Below the pieces are notes generated by a model, which saw nothing but the letters and a program-made list of their open reading frames with translations, searched no databases and was not told the DNA's origin. Shown one piece after another: positions 25,201 through 36,248 of a DNA stretch of 64,000 nucleotides. How positions within the stretch are numbered: the first letter of the stretch is position 1; the number at the start of each line of letters is the position of its first letter. A program made the position numbers and the translations under genes. The DNA is from Morinoia aosen (lineage: Eukaryota > Arthropoda > Malacostraca > Amphipoda > Talitridae): contig CM059560.1 in assembly GCA_030386875.1 (NCBI GenBank), positions 21,880,683 to 21,944,682 of the forward strand. Reading direction: 5' to 3'.

Positions 25201-26172
25201 AACAAATACCTTCTAACAATAGTTGATCATTTTACTAGATATGTCGATGCCTATCCTCTCCCAGATAAGTCTGCCGATACCGTCACCCGAGCGTTCGTCC
25301 AGTACGTTGGAAAATTCTCTGCCCCAAGTACGATCGTCAGTGACAGAGGCAGCGAATTTACCAATAAATTATTTCAAGATGTCTGCAAAAATCTTAAAGC
25401 GAGGTCACAGACTACGACGGCTTATCATGCTATGGCGAACGGTTGTTGCGAGAGAATGAACGGTGTCTTGAAAACTGCAATCTCCCACTTAGCTGCTGAA
25501 GATAGATTCACGTGGGACCAGAGCATTCCTTTCGTCACCCTAGCTGTAAATACTTCCTACCAGACTGCAATTAAAGACACGCCGTTCTTTTTGTTTTACG
25601 GCAGAGATGCAAACCTCCCTTATCACGACATTTTCAAGGAACAGCCCGTCAATTACGCGTGTGACCAAGAGTATTCAACAGAAGTTTCTCTCCGACTGTC
25701 CAAAGCATTTGCTGCTGTTAAAAGAAATTCTGAGGCGGCCAGGCAAGCTGCAGCGAAGATCTATAATCGGACGGCCAAGGAATGTGATATTCAACCTGGA
25801 GCATTAGTCATGCTTAGAAATATGGCAGGTCGCACCGATGTGGATCGTGCTTGGCCAACGAGGTTCAGGGGCCCCTACCGTGTGACTTCTCGACGGGAAA
25901 ATAACATCACCATCAAGGGTGTGTACTCGGATCGCAAGGAACAAACCGTTCACCTCAATCGAATCAAGCGAGCATACTTGGACGACGCTATGGCCTTCCC
26001 TTTCAACAACGACGAAGAAAATGACGAACTTCAAGGGGCAGAGACGAACGACATCCCAGCAACACCGAACGCGAAACCCCGACCAACAATACCGAGCGCT
26101 AACCGACAAGAAGAGGGGACGACTCCCAGATATCCCCTCAGGAATCGGACGAGACGCCCAAACTATGTGTGA
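22246..26172 (+). CDS. pol: Pol polyprotein: protease, reverse transcriptase, RNase H, integrase
   Basis: About 1308 residues in the frame as given. The aspartic protease has DSGS at residues 16-19. Reverse transcriptase spans about residues 365-560, with VDFRLINK in an early block and the catalytic YVDD at 498-501. RNase H begins near FVLHTDASG, with its first aspartate at 647, and includes the TDHRPLTF segment. Integrase has an HHCC zinc-binding region (H906, H913, C943, C946) and a D,D35E core (D975, D1033, E1069). A GPY/F module follows (GPY at 1209-1211), and the tail ends with an arginine-rich YPLRNRTRRP stretch. This domain order places the element in Ty3/gypsy. The first codon of this frame is not ATG because translation is expected to enter from gag. 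The products copy element RNA to DNA and insert it in the genome. Confidence 0.97.
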   Translation: MILLNVEQKKCSTFVDSGSSVTLVKSCVINKLFKTLPRIKRCTKVLCSVNGDNLHTRGTIDLKFKLGDVEYCHSAIIVEDSYFPGAVLIGRDFLKRFGVEIKYSQNEKGHVRINNKVYPFLSVAASNSVNFVKQSEDASFSVARMSHDLTIEGGTLCHSYLRVPKHMNGKTVVLKQSVTCKGIAVPRTLATVRDGAVPVVFVNYNDKNVLVPRNKICASLDVAIEDPEPGSDESESDARAQAQRKAYDAVATVHDARRAPALTESPLNQCNPELLPNSELLPVAEKRNEPEFNRMIDDVDLSHLNLDQRTTLVNLVNKHRNAFAVGDEIGHARNAVHRLDIQGHEPINTPQYRVPHATKQLVEEHVQEMLKQKVIEPAYSPWSSPILTVRKNDGTHRIVVDFRLINKIVKKDTFPIPHMTDTLESLKDSNLFTTLDMRSSYHQIELSPESRDITAFRTPTGSYRYCRSPQGLITSAAALQRAVNMAFSPFISKFLFCYVDDIIIYSKNFETHVEHLDKALLQTAASGFKLSLKKCQFAASSVTFLGIKVSSEGLTPRPDKVRALADALRPRSTKEVKRFLGSTGFFRKFIQNYAHIAAPLTELTKKTNSFKWTDIHQRAFDDLKDKLVSAPILKFPDFQKEFVLHTDASGIAIGGALLQMHDGIELPVAYYSRKLKGNELKYSATELEALAIHDSIKHYDAYLYLNEFVVVTDHRPLTFIFANKTGNHRISRWALLLQEYNFSVRYKPGAQHHLPDYLSRSERIVNAVVDTAESNCSNKNDPKINADVPSRIKPCSDNDATGASVNDVCSRPTSSEQPGVAAETAQPLSLDDVALEQSLDPYWSSVRDVINNNDRGNCKISNIDEYFIDDNDVLCRLSRKKRRNGRSNVQIVIPKSLVKVALKLSHDNDLSAHMGFLRTLERARDKFFWINQIRDVKDHVKKCLQCQRMKWQGQFKVPLGKFPETSYPLERVAVDLVELPVSYEGNKYLLTIVDHFTRYVDAYPLPDKSADTVTRAFVQYVGKFSAPSTIVSDRGSEFTNKLFQDVCKNLKARSQTTTAYHAMANGCCERMNGVLKTAISHLAAEDRFTWDQSIPFVTLAVNTSYQTAIKDTPFFLFYGRDANLPYHDIFKEQPVNYACDQEYSTEVSLRLSKAFAAVKRNSEAARQAAAKIYNRTAKECDIQPGALVMLRNMAGRTDVDRAWPTRFRGPYRVTSRRENNITIKGVYSDRKEQTVHLNRIKRAYLDDAMAFPFNNDEENDELQGAETNDIPATPNAKPRPTIPSANRQEEGTTPRYPLRNRTRRPNYV

Positions 26173-27809
26173 TTACTTATGTCTCACGAGGACGTCCCAA
26201 AAACTTTGACCTGATTGCCTCATCTCTTTCTCAAATGTACTGTGCTTAATATTAAAAATGTTTTCTAATCATTTCCCTCGTGTTTAACATTTCTTTCGTA
26301 ATACAAGTTTAGGATATGTGCTTTGGCTTGGAATTAACTGATTTTCCACGTCCCAAAACTTCAATAATGATTATCTCATTTCATTTCCAAACGTGTTATG
26401 TTTAATTTTAAGAATGTTTTCTAATCATTTCCCTTGTGTTTAACTTTTCTTTCATATTCCAATTTTAGGATAAGTGTTTCGAATTAAATTTAAGTGATTT
26501 CTCCAGCAAAATGCAGATAGGATGTATTACATGATCAATGTCGATTTATAAATCAATTTATGTATTTACCTTGATGATGCTCATCAATCAGATAAAAATT
26601 TTACTCGATGTCAAATTTGTAACCCGTTCGTATGTCTTTTCATAGCCCTTCCCCAGGAATGCGTGCTAATACGTAGGAACTTTCCTTTACAGCCCGCTAA
26701 CTATCCGAGATATTGAATGTCATGTTATGTATTTCTCATTAATTTCATTTACCTTGCATTTATTTCATTATGTATTAGTTATAATATTCTCCGAATGGAT
26801 TCCTTTTGAGTTAGTAATAAAATGATATACCAAATGTACATGTCGGTGGATGAAGTTAAAGCAAGTAGACGGGCTGCAAGGGGGGAAATCTTGAAGGAAT
26901 CCATGGGAGATAATTACCATGTCCAGAAACTAATTCAATACGGTTGTTGCAGCTATACGTAAGGCTGTTGTGACACGGCTGCACAGCGACACCAGCACTA
27001 CAGAGGCGTGCGTGAACACAACAGTGGCTGCTCCAGCATCCCAGCTGCTCTGACTCAAGGTCATGGCAGGCTCCCAGCGGCTGCTGCGAGCAAGCGCTAC
27101 GCTCAGGCTGGGACGTGTGCATGGCACGGGTCTGGCAGGACCGCACTGTTCGCGCGGTCTACGAGAAATCTGGCAACACCGCGCTCCATTGATATGGCAT
27201 GGCTAGACAGCGCACTCACTCGGACGTAAATACTACGACCAACAGGGTCGACGCGAGTTAAAGGGCTGAGCGACTGGATGCAACGCGTGAGGGTTACTTC
27301 GACTACGAGAACGTGGCGCAATCTACTATCGGCGGAACTGCAATTTGGAGAGTGGCGTGACATCACAACGAGGGTGAGGCTCCCCCCCCATTTCGATATA
27401 CGCCAAAGCATGGATTCGGCTAAGGCGGAAAAATTAAGAAGATACCGTTGAACACTAATACGTTCAAAATAACTACATGCATGCGGAAGTAATGACAAAA
27501 TCGAGTTTACACTCGACATATTTATATTTTGGGCGGTATTCACCTCCAGATATCCTCGGATTGGCCTCCAAGGAATATCATCAGTCGCGGGAGAAGGTCT
27601 TCGATGATGGAGAAGGATAAGGATATCCCGATATCAACTTTTCGTCATTGCTTGTTTAAGATCTTCGTTTCAGCGTGCGTCAGAAGCACAAATCTCGTCG
27701 GCTTGTCTGAATCTTCCCTTGCAATGAAGGATGAGATTTCTCACAACTTCAAGTAGACGGATACTTCCAATTGCGACAATATCCAGGAGGATATTACCAA
27801 AAACGACCT
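26173..27809 (+). other. 3' noncoding part of the Ty3/gypsy element
   Basis: AT-rich at first, with an internal direct repeat of about 60 bp (26258-26320 and 26416-26478, both starting ATGTTTTCTAATCATTTCCC). A GC-rich segment of about 450 bp follows (about 26930-27380). No frame here resembles an envelope gene; overlapping frames of 65-146 codons on both strands are judged incidental. Confidence 0.7.
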
Positions 27810-27818
27810 GGGGAGGAT
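27810..27818 (+). promoter_or_regulatory. Polypurine tract
   Basis: GGGGAGGA followed by one T immediately before the 3' LTR. In LTR elements this tract primes plus-strand DNA synthesis. Confidence 0.8.
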
Positions 27819-28566
27819 TGTTGTGTACCCTCTATGTAACGACATGCCATACACGAACAACGTTTTCGCCAGCAAGGGAGTTTCGTACTCAGTGCACCGG
27901 AGACGGTTGCAAGATTCTGCGTAGCTCAGCGAAAGCTACATCAGCAGCTCCGAGCGACGCCAGCCCGGCAACGACGGGGCCATACCAAAAAAAGTCACGA
28001 AAGTCGATTTCACGGCCGTTACTGATGCCAACCGTCGCGGAAAGTAGCGGCGGTAACTGCATCTATAAAGGGTTGTCCCTAAGGTAAAGAGCTCTCACTA
28101 CCCTACGTGTCACTATCGTCGAAGGTCCTCGTACACGCCGTTTTACTTGAGTTTTGTGATAGAATCCAGTCCGGCGTGCTGGGTATTGTTATTGTATAAA
28201 TTTCAACTGTGACTTAACGCTTAAATCAACTGGTTATTCAAATAAAGTAAACGAGGCTACTTCGAATCCAACGAAACCTGCACCAGCGCTTCACACGAGT
28301 GTGCGTAAGATTACCTCTTTGTAGCTATATACGTTTGCGGGTTTTAACAAATCCCCGGCATATTGGTGATATCCGTTTATAACAGTAAATTGTGTGGCCA
28401 CATATAACGTGTGTTTCAATGCCTGCCATAGTTGCGCCTTAAATTAGGATGCCGGCCATGAGATTCCACTGAGAATGAGAAAAGAGATTTATTTCATTTG
28501 AACGATTTATCCAAAAGGAGAAAATTTAGTCACTTCGTTCGATCTTGAAAAAGGAGGATCGTAACA
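27819..28566 (+). repeat. 3' LTR of the Ty3/gypsy element
   Basis: 748 bp, TG to CA, the same as 19940-20687 by eye. TATAAA lies at 28064-28069 and AATAAA at 28241-28246. Confidence 0.95.
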
Positions 28567-29592
28567 GTCCGTGGTTTGTTCTCTGTCCGTGGTTTGTTCT
28601 CTGTCCGTGGTTTGTTCTCTGTGCGTGGTTTGTTCTCTGCCCGTGGTTTGTTCTCTGTCCGTGGTCTGTTCTCTGTCCGTGGTTTGTTCTCTGCCCGTGG
28701 TTTGTTCTCTGTCCGTGGTTTGTTCTCTGTCCGTGGTTTGTTCTCTGTCCGTGGTTTGTTCTGTGTCCGTGGTTTGTTCTCTGTCCGTGGTTTGTTCTCT
28801 GTCCGTGGTTTGTTCTCTGTCCGTGGTTTGTTCTCTGTCCGTGGTTTGTTCTCTGTCCGTGGTTTGTTCTCTGTCCGTGCCTTGTTCTCTGTCCGTGGCT
28901 TGTTCTCTGTCCGTGGTTTGTTCTCTGTCCGTGGTTTGTTCTCTGTCCGTGGTTTGTTCTCTGTCTGTGATTTGTTCTCTGTCCGTGGTTTGTTCTCTGT
29001 CCGTGGCTTGTTCTCTGTCCGTGGCTTGTTCTCTGTCCGTGGTTTGTTCTCTGTCCGTGGTTTGTTCTCTGTCCGTGGTTTGTTCTCTGTCCGTGGTTTG
29101 TTCTCTGTCCGTGGTTTGTTCTCTGTCCGTGGCTTGTTCTCTGTCCGTGGTTTGTTCTCTGTCCGTGGCTTGTTCTCTGTCCGTGGTTTGTTCTCTGTCC
29201 GTGGCTTGTTCTCTGTCCGTGGTTTGTTCTCTGTCCGTGGTTTGTTCTCTGTCCGTGGTTTGTTCTCTGTCCGTGGTTTGTTCTCTGTCCGTGGTTTGTT
29301 CTCTGTCCGTGGTTTGTTCTCTGTCCGTGGTTTGTTCTCTGTCCGTGGTTTGTTCTCTGTCCGTGGTTTGTTCTCTGTCCGTGGTTTGTTCTCTGTCCGT
29401 GGTTTGTTCTCTGTCCGTGGTTTGTTCTCTGTCCGTGGCTTGTTCTCTGTCCGTGGCTTGTTCTCTGTCCGTGGCTTGTTCTCTGTCCGTGGTTTGTTCT
29501 CTGTCCGTGGCTTGTTCTCTGTCCGTGGCTTGTTCTCTGTCCGTGGTTTGTTCTCTGTCCGTGGCTTGTTCTCTGTCCGTGGTTTGTTCTCT
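28567..29592. repeat. 18-bp minisatellite, right arm (57 units)
   Basis: Exactly 57 units of 18 bp, in this phase GTCCGTGGTTTGTTCTCT, with scattered GCTTG for GTTTG variants concentrated in the second half. It is continuous with the seven units at 19812-19939 once the LTR element and one GTC are removed. Long frames through it are repeat artefacts. Confidence 0.96.
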
Positions 29593-31414
29593 AGACGAGT
29601 GGACCTTTGCTTGTATTTCTGAGTGTAATTTGTTCCCTACACATACGAAATTACCTTTCCCTGTAAATCGTAGTCCACATTGCCTCTTATTTCAATATCT
29701 AGCTCAATTTCAGTTCTACAATTGATTTGCAATTGAAGCGCTTCTGTTGTGTGTATTTTCGTTTGTTTTTCCTTGAAGGAGAATTTTTATGCATCCAGGT
29801 GCACCGATTGTGAACAGTATTTTATTGGTTCTCTATCTAAAAAACATTTCATGCTTTTTCATTCAATTTATTGATGTATGCGGCCTACCTTGACAAGGGG
29901 AATTGGTATTATTAGCTGGCTCTAATTTAATTTTACACGTTAAAACTGTACCCCTTAAATTTATTTCTGAGTAGCGTCGAAAAATTAAAATTGCCAAAAT
30001 GACTAAACCATCATAACTCTGAAAAAATTTATATTCTGAATTTTTTTATAATTAAGAAATGGCGCATTCGCTCATTTTTTTTAATTCCTTCATTTTTGAC
30101 TTCCGTTGGGTTCCGACAACATTGTACAATCTTCAAAAATTTTTCACGTGTCATTACGGAACTATGATGAACTTAATTGTAGGATAAAGCATGGTATTTT
30201 TATCTGCTAGTGTTCGCTTTTGATTATCTGCCTGTAGATTCTTCGTTGAAAATTTCTAACAAACAGGATTTTAGGAAAATATGCCTTTTGGTCACGAGTA
30301 TTTCCTACGAAATGTTTTCATACTTTCCGCAAGAAATTAAAAAGGTAAGAAGATTTTTGGCTGATAGCTGCATGAAATAAATAGGTTGGAATTCTTCTAA
30401 AAACTGATATTCAATGCTTTCAAAGCCACGCAGGTGGGAATATTTTCGTAAATTTGCGTCTCAGTCACAAGTCCCCTTCGAAGTGGGACACCGACGCACC
30501 TAGGGACGCACCTTTCGTTTTCTTTCATTTCCATGTTTTTCCCTTTGATACTGAGAGGTTCAACTATAGAGATTTTTGGAATGATTTTAAAGTTGCCTCC
30601 ACTAGCTTTAAATTCGATTTGATTTACCTTTTGGATTTAATTCGAGAGCGTCATGGGCTCGTCTCCAAATAAGGTGTATAAGTAAACGCGTGTGTAGGGA
30701 ATCTCTAGAGTTGGAATTAAGGTTCTTATTTTGTGTTTGAAATTTGACGTCTCAATAATACAGGTTTGAAGGCTGTTGACCCAAAATTCTGGTTCGACAA
30801 CTTGAATTAGATGCGATTTCTCTTATCAACTCAACCGCAATTTGAAGCAGTAAAATTCCAGCAAATTATCTTTGTGGGAAAAAAACCACTGTACCCAAAG
30901 CAGTGAATTCCAATGTGGGTCGTCCAAAAGCGCCCTCTACGCAAACTCACTGTGCAGGCTATCTGGCTCATAACTTGACTCTTTTTGACCTCACTATTTG
31001 TAGAGGTCTGCAGTCTAGGAGATCGAGATCACCTCTTTTGCGTATGTGCTGGGTGGAAACCAATATTTTGTTATTTAGAGCTACTTGGTTTGGACGCTGA
31101 CGAAAAAGCAGCGATTGCATTAGTTTCATATTCATTTTCAATTTCGTTTCGATTTCGAGTAAGCTTCTGTTATGTTGAACGTTAGAGTGCGATTGTTTTT
31201 TACTTGTAGTTAACGTTCATGTTTATCACGGTAGAGGAAACAAGGTAGGTTCAAACCAGTCATTTTTTTCGTTGACGGTGTGGTTTTGCTGACGTCACGG
31301 CAACGAACCAATAGCAGCGCTCATATTGTATCTAGTAGCACTGCTACCCCAAAATCTGGCTCAACTATTGGCCTAACGACATGGCGTTTTGGTGACGTCA
31401 TAAAGTTTGTTTGA
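29593..31414. other. Intergenic, no gene recognised
   Basis: AT-rich unique sequence. Frames of 65-75 codons near 30454 and 30903-31185 carry no signature. The last 14 bases before the next SINE copy are its left target duplication (31415-31428). Confidence 0.5.
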
Positions 31415-31428
31415 AATAAAGCCTTTCT

Positions 31429-31793
31429 CCCCCTCAGGGGGATACAACTATTGTATCTATGGGAATTAGCACTCCCAGGGGAACCATGTGTGGGCCTGAG
31501 CTAAAGGTTAGGTAGGCTTCCTTTTTGTTGTAATAAAATAGGTTTTTGTTTTGTTACGGACCATCTTATTTCGGTTCACTGCTGTCCTGTTTTTCAGCAC
31601 CTACTACTTTCTTCTTCAACTTTTTTCTTGTTTCATGAACTTCTTTTCTAGCTTACTGTTTCTGTGCACCTTGTGCATAGATTCCACGTTCCCTCAACTC
31701 CATACTAAATGGTGCCTTCCTTTTTCCTCTCTTGGAACATCTTTGTCGTGGTTAAGGGAGGCTAAAACTTTTTTATATAATAATAATAATAAT
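31429..31793 (+). mobile_element. SINE-like retroposon, young copy with 14-bp target duplication
   Basis: About 365 bp, flanked by AATAAAGCCTTTCT at 31415-31428 and 31794-31807, a direct repeat expected from target-primed reverse transcription. The head begins with CCCCCTCAGGGGGATACAAC and forms a GATACAA/TTGTATC hairpin with a CTA loop. The tail is an AAT repeat. It is close to identical to the copy at 51017. No reading frame is shared across copies. A convincing RNA polymerase III A or B box was not identified, so SINE is the best class but a truncated LINE 3' end is not excluded. Confidence 0.88.
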
Positions 31794-31807
31794 AATAAAG
31801 CCTTTCT

Positions 31808-32653
31808 GTTTGCTAGCCGAACAAGAGGATGTGTATTTTCTCCCATAGAAATGACCCTACCTTATTTCCTCTACCGTTTATAATTGGCAGATTCTGTGAA
31901 ATATTTGATTTCCATTTTTCTTGCGCGTGAATGCTAAATATTTGAGTTGTAGCGTGCCCGTGTAGTATTTTTTTCATCATTTTGATATCATTTCAGCATG
32001 AGTGAAAAATAAAAACTTAGTGGAAAAAATATTGCAAGATTTCGTGCAGGGACGCATTTTTTAGTAGCAATGTAAACCAATATTCTTTATCTTTTCTCGT
32101 GGGCTCTTTTCAGTACCAATCTCACACTCTAAAATCTCTGTTAGCACTAACAATTTACAGACACAAAGATTCTTTGAACAGGGAAGTTCATATGCGTTCA
32201 AAGCAGTGATGAGGGGTGAATGGAATGGAAAATTGTTCGTACTGGAGTTCACAGCGAGTACCTATATTACGAGGCAGCTTTAGTGTCGCAGCGCTCAGCA
32301 AATTTCCCTCCATCATACTCGGGGGTTTTTGCTCTTAGTTTTAATAATTTTTACTTTGGTGTATTAGGAGTTATATTCCAGCTGCAGGAGTGAAAGGGTT
32401 TTTTCAACTCGGAAGCACAAGACGTCCGCTTCCCATGAACTATACTGAGCTGCTGACCTCACGAGTCTCCTGATCGCATTTCCAGGCTGGACCAATTGAC
32501 TTGACCTTGTGGCTGCGCTTTTACGAGTATTGCCTCGTAGTCTAGTTACCTGCTTTAAATTTCATCATGGAATTTTTCATTTATCGTCTTACTACTGGAA
32601 GACATGACGATCAGCATAAACGGTCTTTCGTTTATTGTCTTCAGTATTTTATT
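31808..32653. other. Intergenic, no gene recognised
   Basis: Unique AT-rich sequence with nothing supportable. Confidence 0.5.
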
Positions 32654-32826
32654 GCCCATAGACGATCAATTTAACTGTCAATATCATTGACTCGGTATAT
32701 TGAGATTTTTTTTGCCCGCTAAGTCAATTAATTGACGGTCGTCAATGAAGCCCACAGATGATCAATTTAATTGTCAATATTCATTATTGAGAATTATATT
32801 GACAATAAAATTGATCGTCTATAGGC
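32654..32826. repeat. Small MITE-like inverted repeat
   Basis: The left arm (32655-32684) reads CCCATAGACGATCAATTTAA onward. The right arm (about 32795-32826) is its complement with few changes, and a third, direct copy of the arm lies at about 32753-32785. Clear target duplications were not found, so the class is open. Confidence 0.6.
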
Positions 32827-33823
32827 CGCTTTAATAGTGAATGGCATGAATTGCAGCATGAACAGTTTTTCATTGTGTTATCACTGAATTGCATAAATTT
32901 CAGCATCAACAAATTTTATTCATTTTCCTATTGTTGCAACGATGAACACGCAACCGTTCCTTAATTAATACTGAGAAGCAGTCTTTGAGAAAAGTTAAGT
33001 GGCTTTAAAATTCTTCAGAGCAGGTATTGCCGAGTATTAATGACTACTGATACCGAAGACCAGAGATAAATGCTTGACATAATTATAATGGACGTAAGAA
33101 GTTTTTATCGAGCTTCTCTTGCATTAAATAACATTTTTATTTTATTTTATGTTTCAAGTTTACTAATATACCATAAAAGGATTTTAGTTATTGTTAATTC
33201 TTTATTTAGATTTTTGATGAATGCCAACTTTATTTCCACTGGTTTGAGCTATGGAAGGAGTGAGAGTAAGGCAAGTTTCTGCAGATATTTAGTGCTCCTA
33301 CGGCAAACTTACGAAAATTCTGTTAAGTTCGACGTTTGCTATGGACTTGAGTTATCTTATTTCTTCAAATTGATATAAAACATGAGGCAATAATTACTAT
33401 GTTGTTGGACTGAAACGATTTCGTATAAAGTGAGTTAAATGACATTAAAATTTTTGAAGTCCTAGTAAATTTTCTTGTAGGCTCATCTCTACCGATTTGC
33501 GCGTTAAATTCTTGATGACCTACAGTGAAATTTTTGTATCAATTTCATGTACTTCCTTAGATGAAATCAATCTCCCCATGGCGTTTAAACTTTTCATATT
33601 ACCGGTGCTACAACCACCGTCATTCACCTGACATTGGCATTAGTCACCGAGGTCTAGACGAGGAATTTCTCTCCGTAGGAACTTCGAAGAACACAACGCA
33701 GGGCAAATTATACAAGAAATAAGATATACATGTGAAGATGTTTTATAAAAGACGACCATGTGGTACTTTTGGGCCTTCAAGATATAAGCTAGAACACCGC
33801 AGAAGTTTTCCCTCTAACGCTAG
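32827..33823. other. Intergenic, no gene recognised
   Basis: A 102-codon frame at 33070-33378 has a hydrophobic start but no recognisable family. It is not called as a gene. Confidence 0.45.
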
Positions 33824-34165
33824 CGCCTCAGGTAGATACAATTATTGTTATCTACGGGGAAGTAGCCCTCCCATGGCGAAAAAATGAAGTCCCGAGTTGA
33901 GAGTTAGGTAGGCTTTCTTCTTGCCCAGACATGTTTTTTTTTGTTCACTGCTGTCCTACTTTTCAGTACATATAACTTTCATAAATTTTTTCATAAAATT
34001 TTCTCACAAGTTTGCGTTTTTATGCGCTGGGATTTTATTTGGGAACACAGTTTGTGCATAAATTCCGCGTTCCCTTAATTCCCCTCTAAAAGGTAGTTTC
34101 ATTCTTCCTCTCCTTGGATAACCTTTGTTTCGGTTAGGGAGGCTTGAACAAACATAATATCCAAC
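33824..34165 (+). mobile_element. SINE-like retroposon copy, long subfamily
   Basis: Head hairpin GATACAATTATTGTTATC, then AAGTCCCGAGTTGAGAGTTA. The centre is shortened. An extra stretch near 34025-34050 and the 3' part ending GGTTAGGGAGGCTTGAAC follow the family. Confidence 0.75.
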
Positions 34166-35459
34166 TCATGTTTAGGCTGTTTTTAAAATTGGTCCATTTG
34201 CGCCATGAAGAAATGGCTAGTACATCGCAAAAGTTTGCTCTCCACCGCTGGTGGCAGCGCGCGGCTGCTGAGCCGTCCTCTCCTCCACTCCCCGCCCCGC
34301 CCGACACACGCGCCGAGCTAATCAGGTCAGCCTCGCCAGGCTGTGTTGCACTTCTTGGCTGAATGTCGTAATTTCTTACCGCAAATGACACTTATTCTCG
34401 TCGCAATCCTAGAATGCGAATACGACCGTCCTATTTTTTATTATAGTGCTGCAATATTTTTTGTTTTGATGGACTAGCGACAAAGTTTGTATTTCTCATA
34501 AGTGATTATATTACGAATGCGCAACATATAACACGTGTCCGCTAAAACTGCGCTGGGAAAACAATTGATATGCGTAGTCTTTTTTGGGGTTCAAGGTGGT
34601 TTCTAGAAGAAGTTCTTAGTGTGCATTTTAATTAAGTACACAATCATTTTACGGAATTAACATCATGCACAGAAAGTAATATATACTAGTGAAGGAGCGG
34701 TGGAAATGAACAGGTTATGGAAACCTTGATTATGGTTACTTGGAAGCCAGGGTCAATAGCGATACGCGATAACGGGTAAGAAAAAAACGTCGAGGGCTTG
34801 AAATGTGTTAGTTACTTTTTTCAAAAGTAGGAAAATGTAATTGTTCATTTCTTAAGTCGTTTCGTTTTTCCATCTGATCAGATGCAAATCCTTGAAACTC
34901 GACCGTAAAGTCAACTACTTGAGAATCATAAATTTTCAGCATTTTACAAATTAATTTGGTTTCGAGAATAAAATAGGGCTCTGAAATGCATCGTTACGAC
35001 AGTTAATCTCAATTCGTACTGTTAAATGAAGAGAGAACGCACCTCCTCTCCGTACGCTGCCTCAATAATTGGGGCACGGCAATGCCTACGCTCGGAAGGG
35101 TGACATCGTTTGCACTGTGTGTCATAATTCCCAACTTCTTCTAATAACTTCCCATAGGTTATACTCATCTGCTCACCGTAAACCACTTTAATTGAATATG
35201 AATGAGTGTATACCTGACATTTCTGAATGGAATGAAACTGGTTTTGTAAATGTACAACATCAGACTGCTCATCTCACGCAACAACATAACAAATGCAACA
35301 ATGTCGTAACATGGGAAAATTTCTGGTCATTATCATTATTATGGGATCGTACTTTTACGTCCCCTTCAGCTGCAAATGAGACAACTACGTCTTAGGAAAA
35401 CTGCATATGATTATATATCAGCATTTGATCTAGGAGCTTACATTTACATGCATGAATAA
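34166..35459. other. Intergenic with a short GC-rich patch
   Basis: A GC- and CpG-rich patch of about 110 bp lies at 34240-34350 in otherwise AT-rich sequence. It could be a regulatory island or a TE remnant; nothing decides this. No coding domain is seen. Confidence 0.45.
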
Positions 35460-35775
35460 AGATTCTTTCAGGTAAATCAGGGATTCCGAGCCAAGAGTTA
35501 GGTAGGCCTTACTTCTGTTGAAAAAAAAGTTTTTTTGTTTGGTTATGAAAAATCTTTTTTCAGTTCATTGCTGTCCAGTTTTTCAGCATCTACGTACTTT
35601 CATGTTCAAATTATATCTTGTTTCATAAACTTCTTTTTCAACTTACTCATTCTATGCACCCCGTGCATAGAATGTGTGTTTCCTTAAAGTCCATACTAAA
35701 TGGTGCCTTCCTCCATCCCCTCTTTGGAATGCCTTTGTTGCGGTTAGGGAAGCGCAAACCAACATCTAATCTATT
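35460..35775 (+). mobile_element. SINE-like retroposon copy, head-truncated
   Basis: Follows the family from GGATTCCGAGCCAAGAGTTA through GCGGTTAGGGAAGCGCAAAC. The first about 60 bp of the head are absent or unrecognisable. Confidence 0.75.
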
Positions 35776-35950
35776 TTCTTATACAACTTTTTCATTTCAT
35801 AACTTCTATGCACATAGGGTCTTGCGAGAGAACACACCTTGTGCATAGATTCCTCGTTCCCTTAACTCCATATTGAATAGTGCCTTCCTCCTTTCTCTCT
35901 TTGGAACACCTTTGTTGTTGTTGTTGTTGTTGGAGAAACTTCAACTAATT
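35776..35950 (+). mobile_element. Partial SINE-like copy (3' part only)
   Basis: Starts around CATTTCATAACTTCTATGCAC and repeats the family's 3' part directly behind the previous copy. It contains a GTT microsatellite (about 35913-35932) where the consensus has CTTTGTTGCGG. Confidence 0.7.
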
Positions 35951-36024
35951 TATCTAATCAAATTACGAACTAGAATTATTTTGCACTTTGCTAGTCGTTA
36001 ACGATCTGCCCCAATTACATCCCC

Positions 36025-36248
36025 TTAACGCGTTGGTCACGATGCAAGGTGCTCGTGTACACGGGGAGAATTTTCATAATACTACTGACCGATCAGGAGT
36101 CACAAACTCAATTTTCATAAACACTTAATGAAAGCTGAATGAAGGCTCGATCCAGATAATGTTAGGTATTTGCATAATGCTTAACAACTGACTTTAAATT
36201 CGAGTTGGAGATTGAACTTCAGTTTAACCCATCGCAGTCAACGTGCTA
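36025..36248 (-). mobile_element. TTAA MITE relative, second subfamily, inverted
   Basis: TTAACGCGTTGGTCACGATG at the left and TCGCAGTCAACGTGCTAG at the right. The reverse complement matches the reference copy at 4748 at both ends and in the AACTTCAGTTTAACCC segment, but the middle has ATACTACTGACCGATCAGGA-type sequence in place of the paired palindromes. Confidence 0.7.

Larger units (their letters stand above)
19940..28566 (+). mobile_element. Ty3/gypsy LTR retrotransposon, looks whole
   Basis: This 8.6-kb element has two 748-bp LTRs (19940-20687 and 27819-28566) that look identical by eye, a primer-site region, a leader of about 0.7 kb, a gag frame, a pol frame and a 1.65-kb 3' noncoding part ending in a purine tract. 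Pol has the order protease, reverse transcriptase, RNase H, integrase with a GPY/F module, which is diagnostic of Ty3/gypsy (Metaviridae). No envelope-like frame follows pol, as is usual in many members. It sits inside an 18-bp minisatellite with GTC on both sides, consistent with a 3-bp target duplication. Identical LTRs imply a very recent insertion. No breaks are apparent. Confidence 0.95.

Noticed and set aside
26173-27809. Envelope gene downstream of pol
   Set aside because: Only short overlapping frames on both strands, with no signal peptide, transmembrane anchor or envelope motif visible; many Ty3/gypsy elements have no envelope gene.
28545-29725. Valine/cysteine/leucine-rich repeat frames over the second 18-bp array
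   Set aside because: Same artefact; the start and end lie in the LTR or unique flank without coding signal.
34240-34350. CpG island promoter of a host gene
   Set aside because: The patch is only about 110 bp and no gene lies next to it; could equally be a TE remnant.
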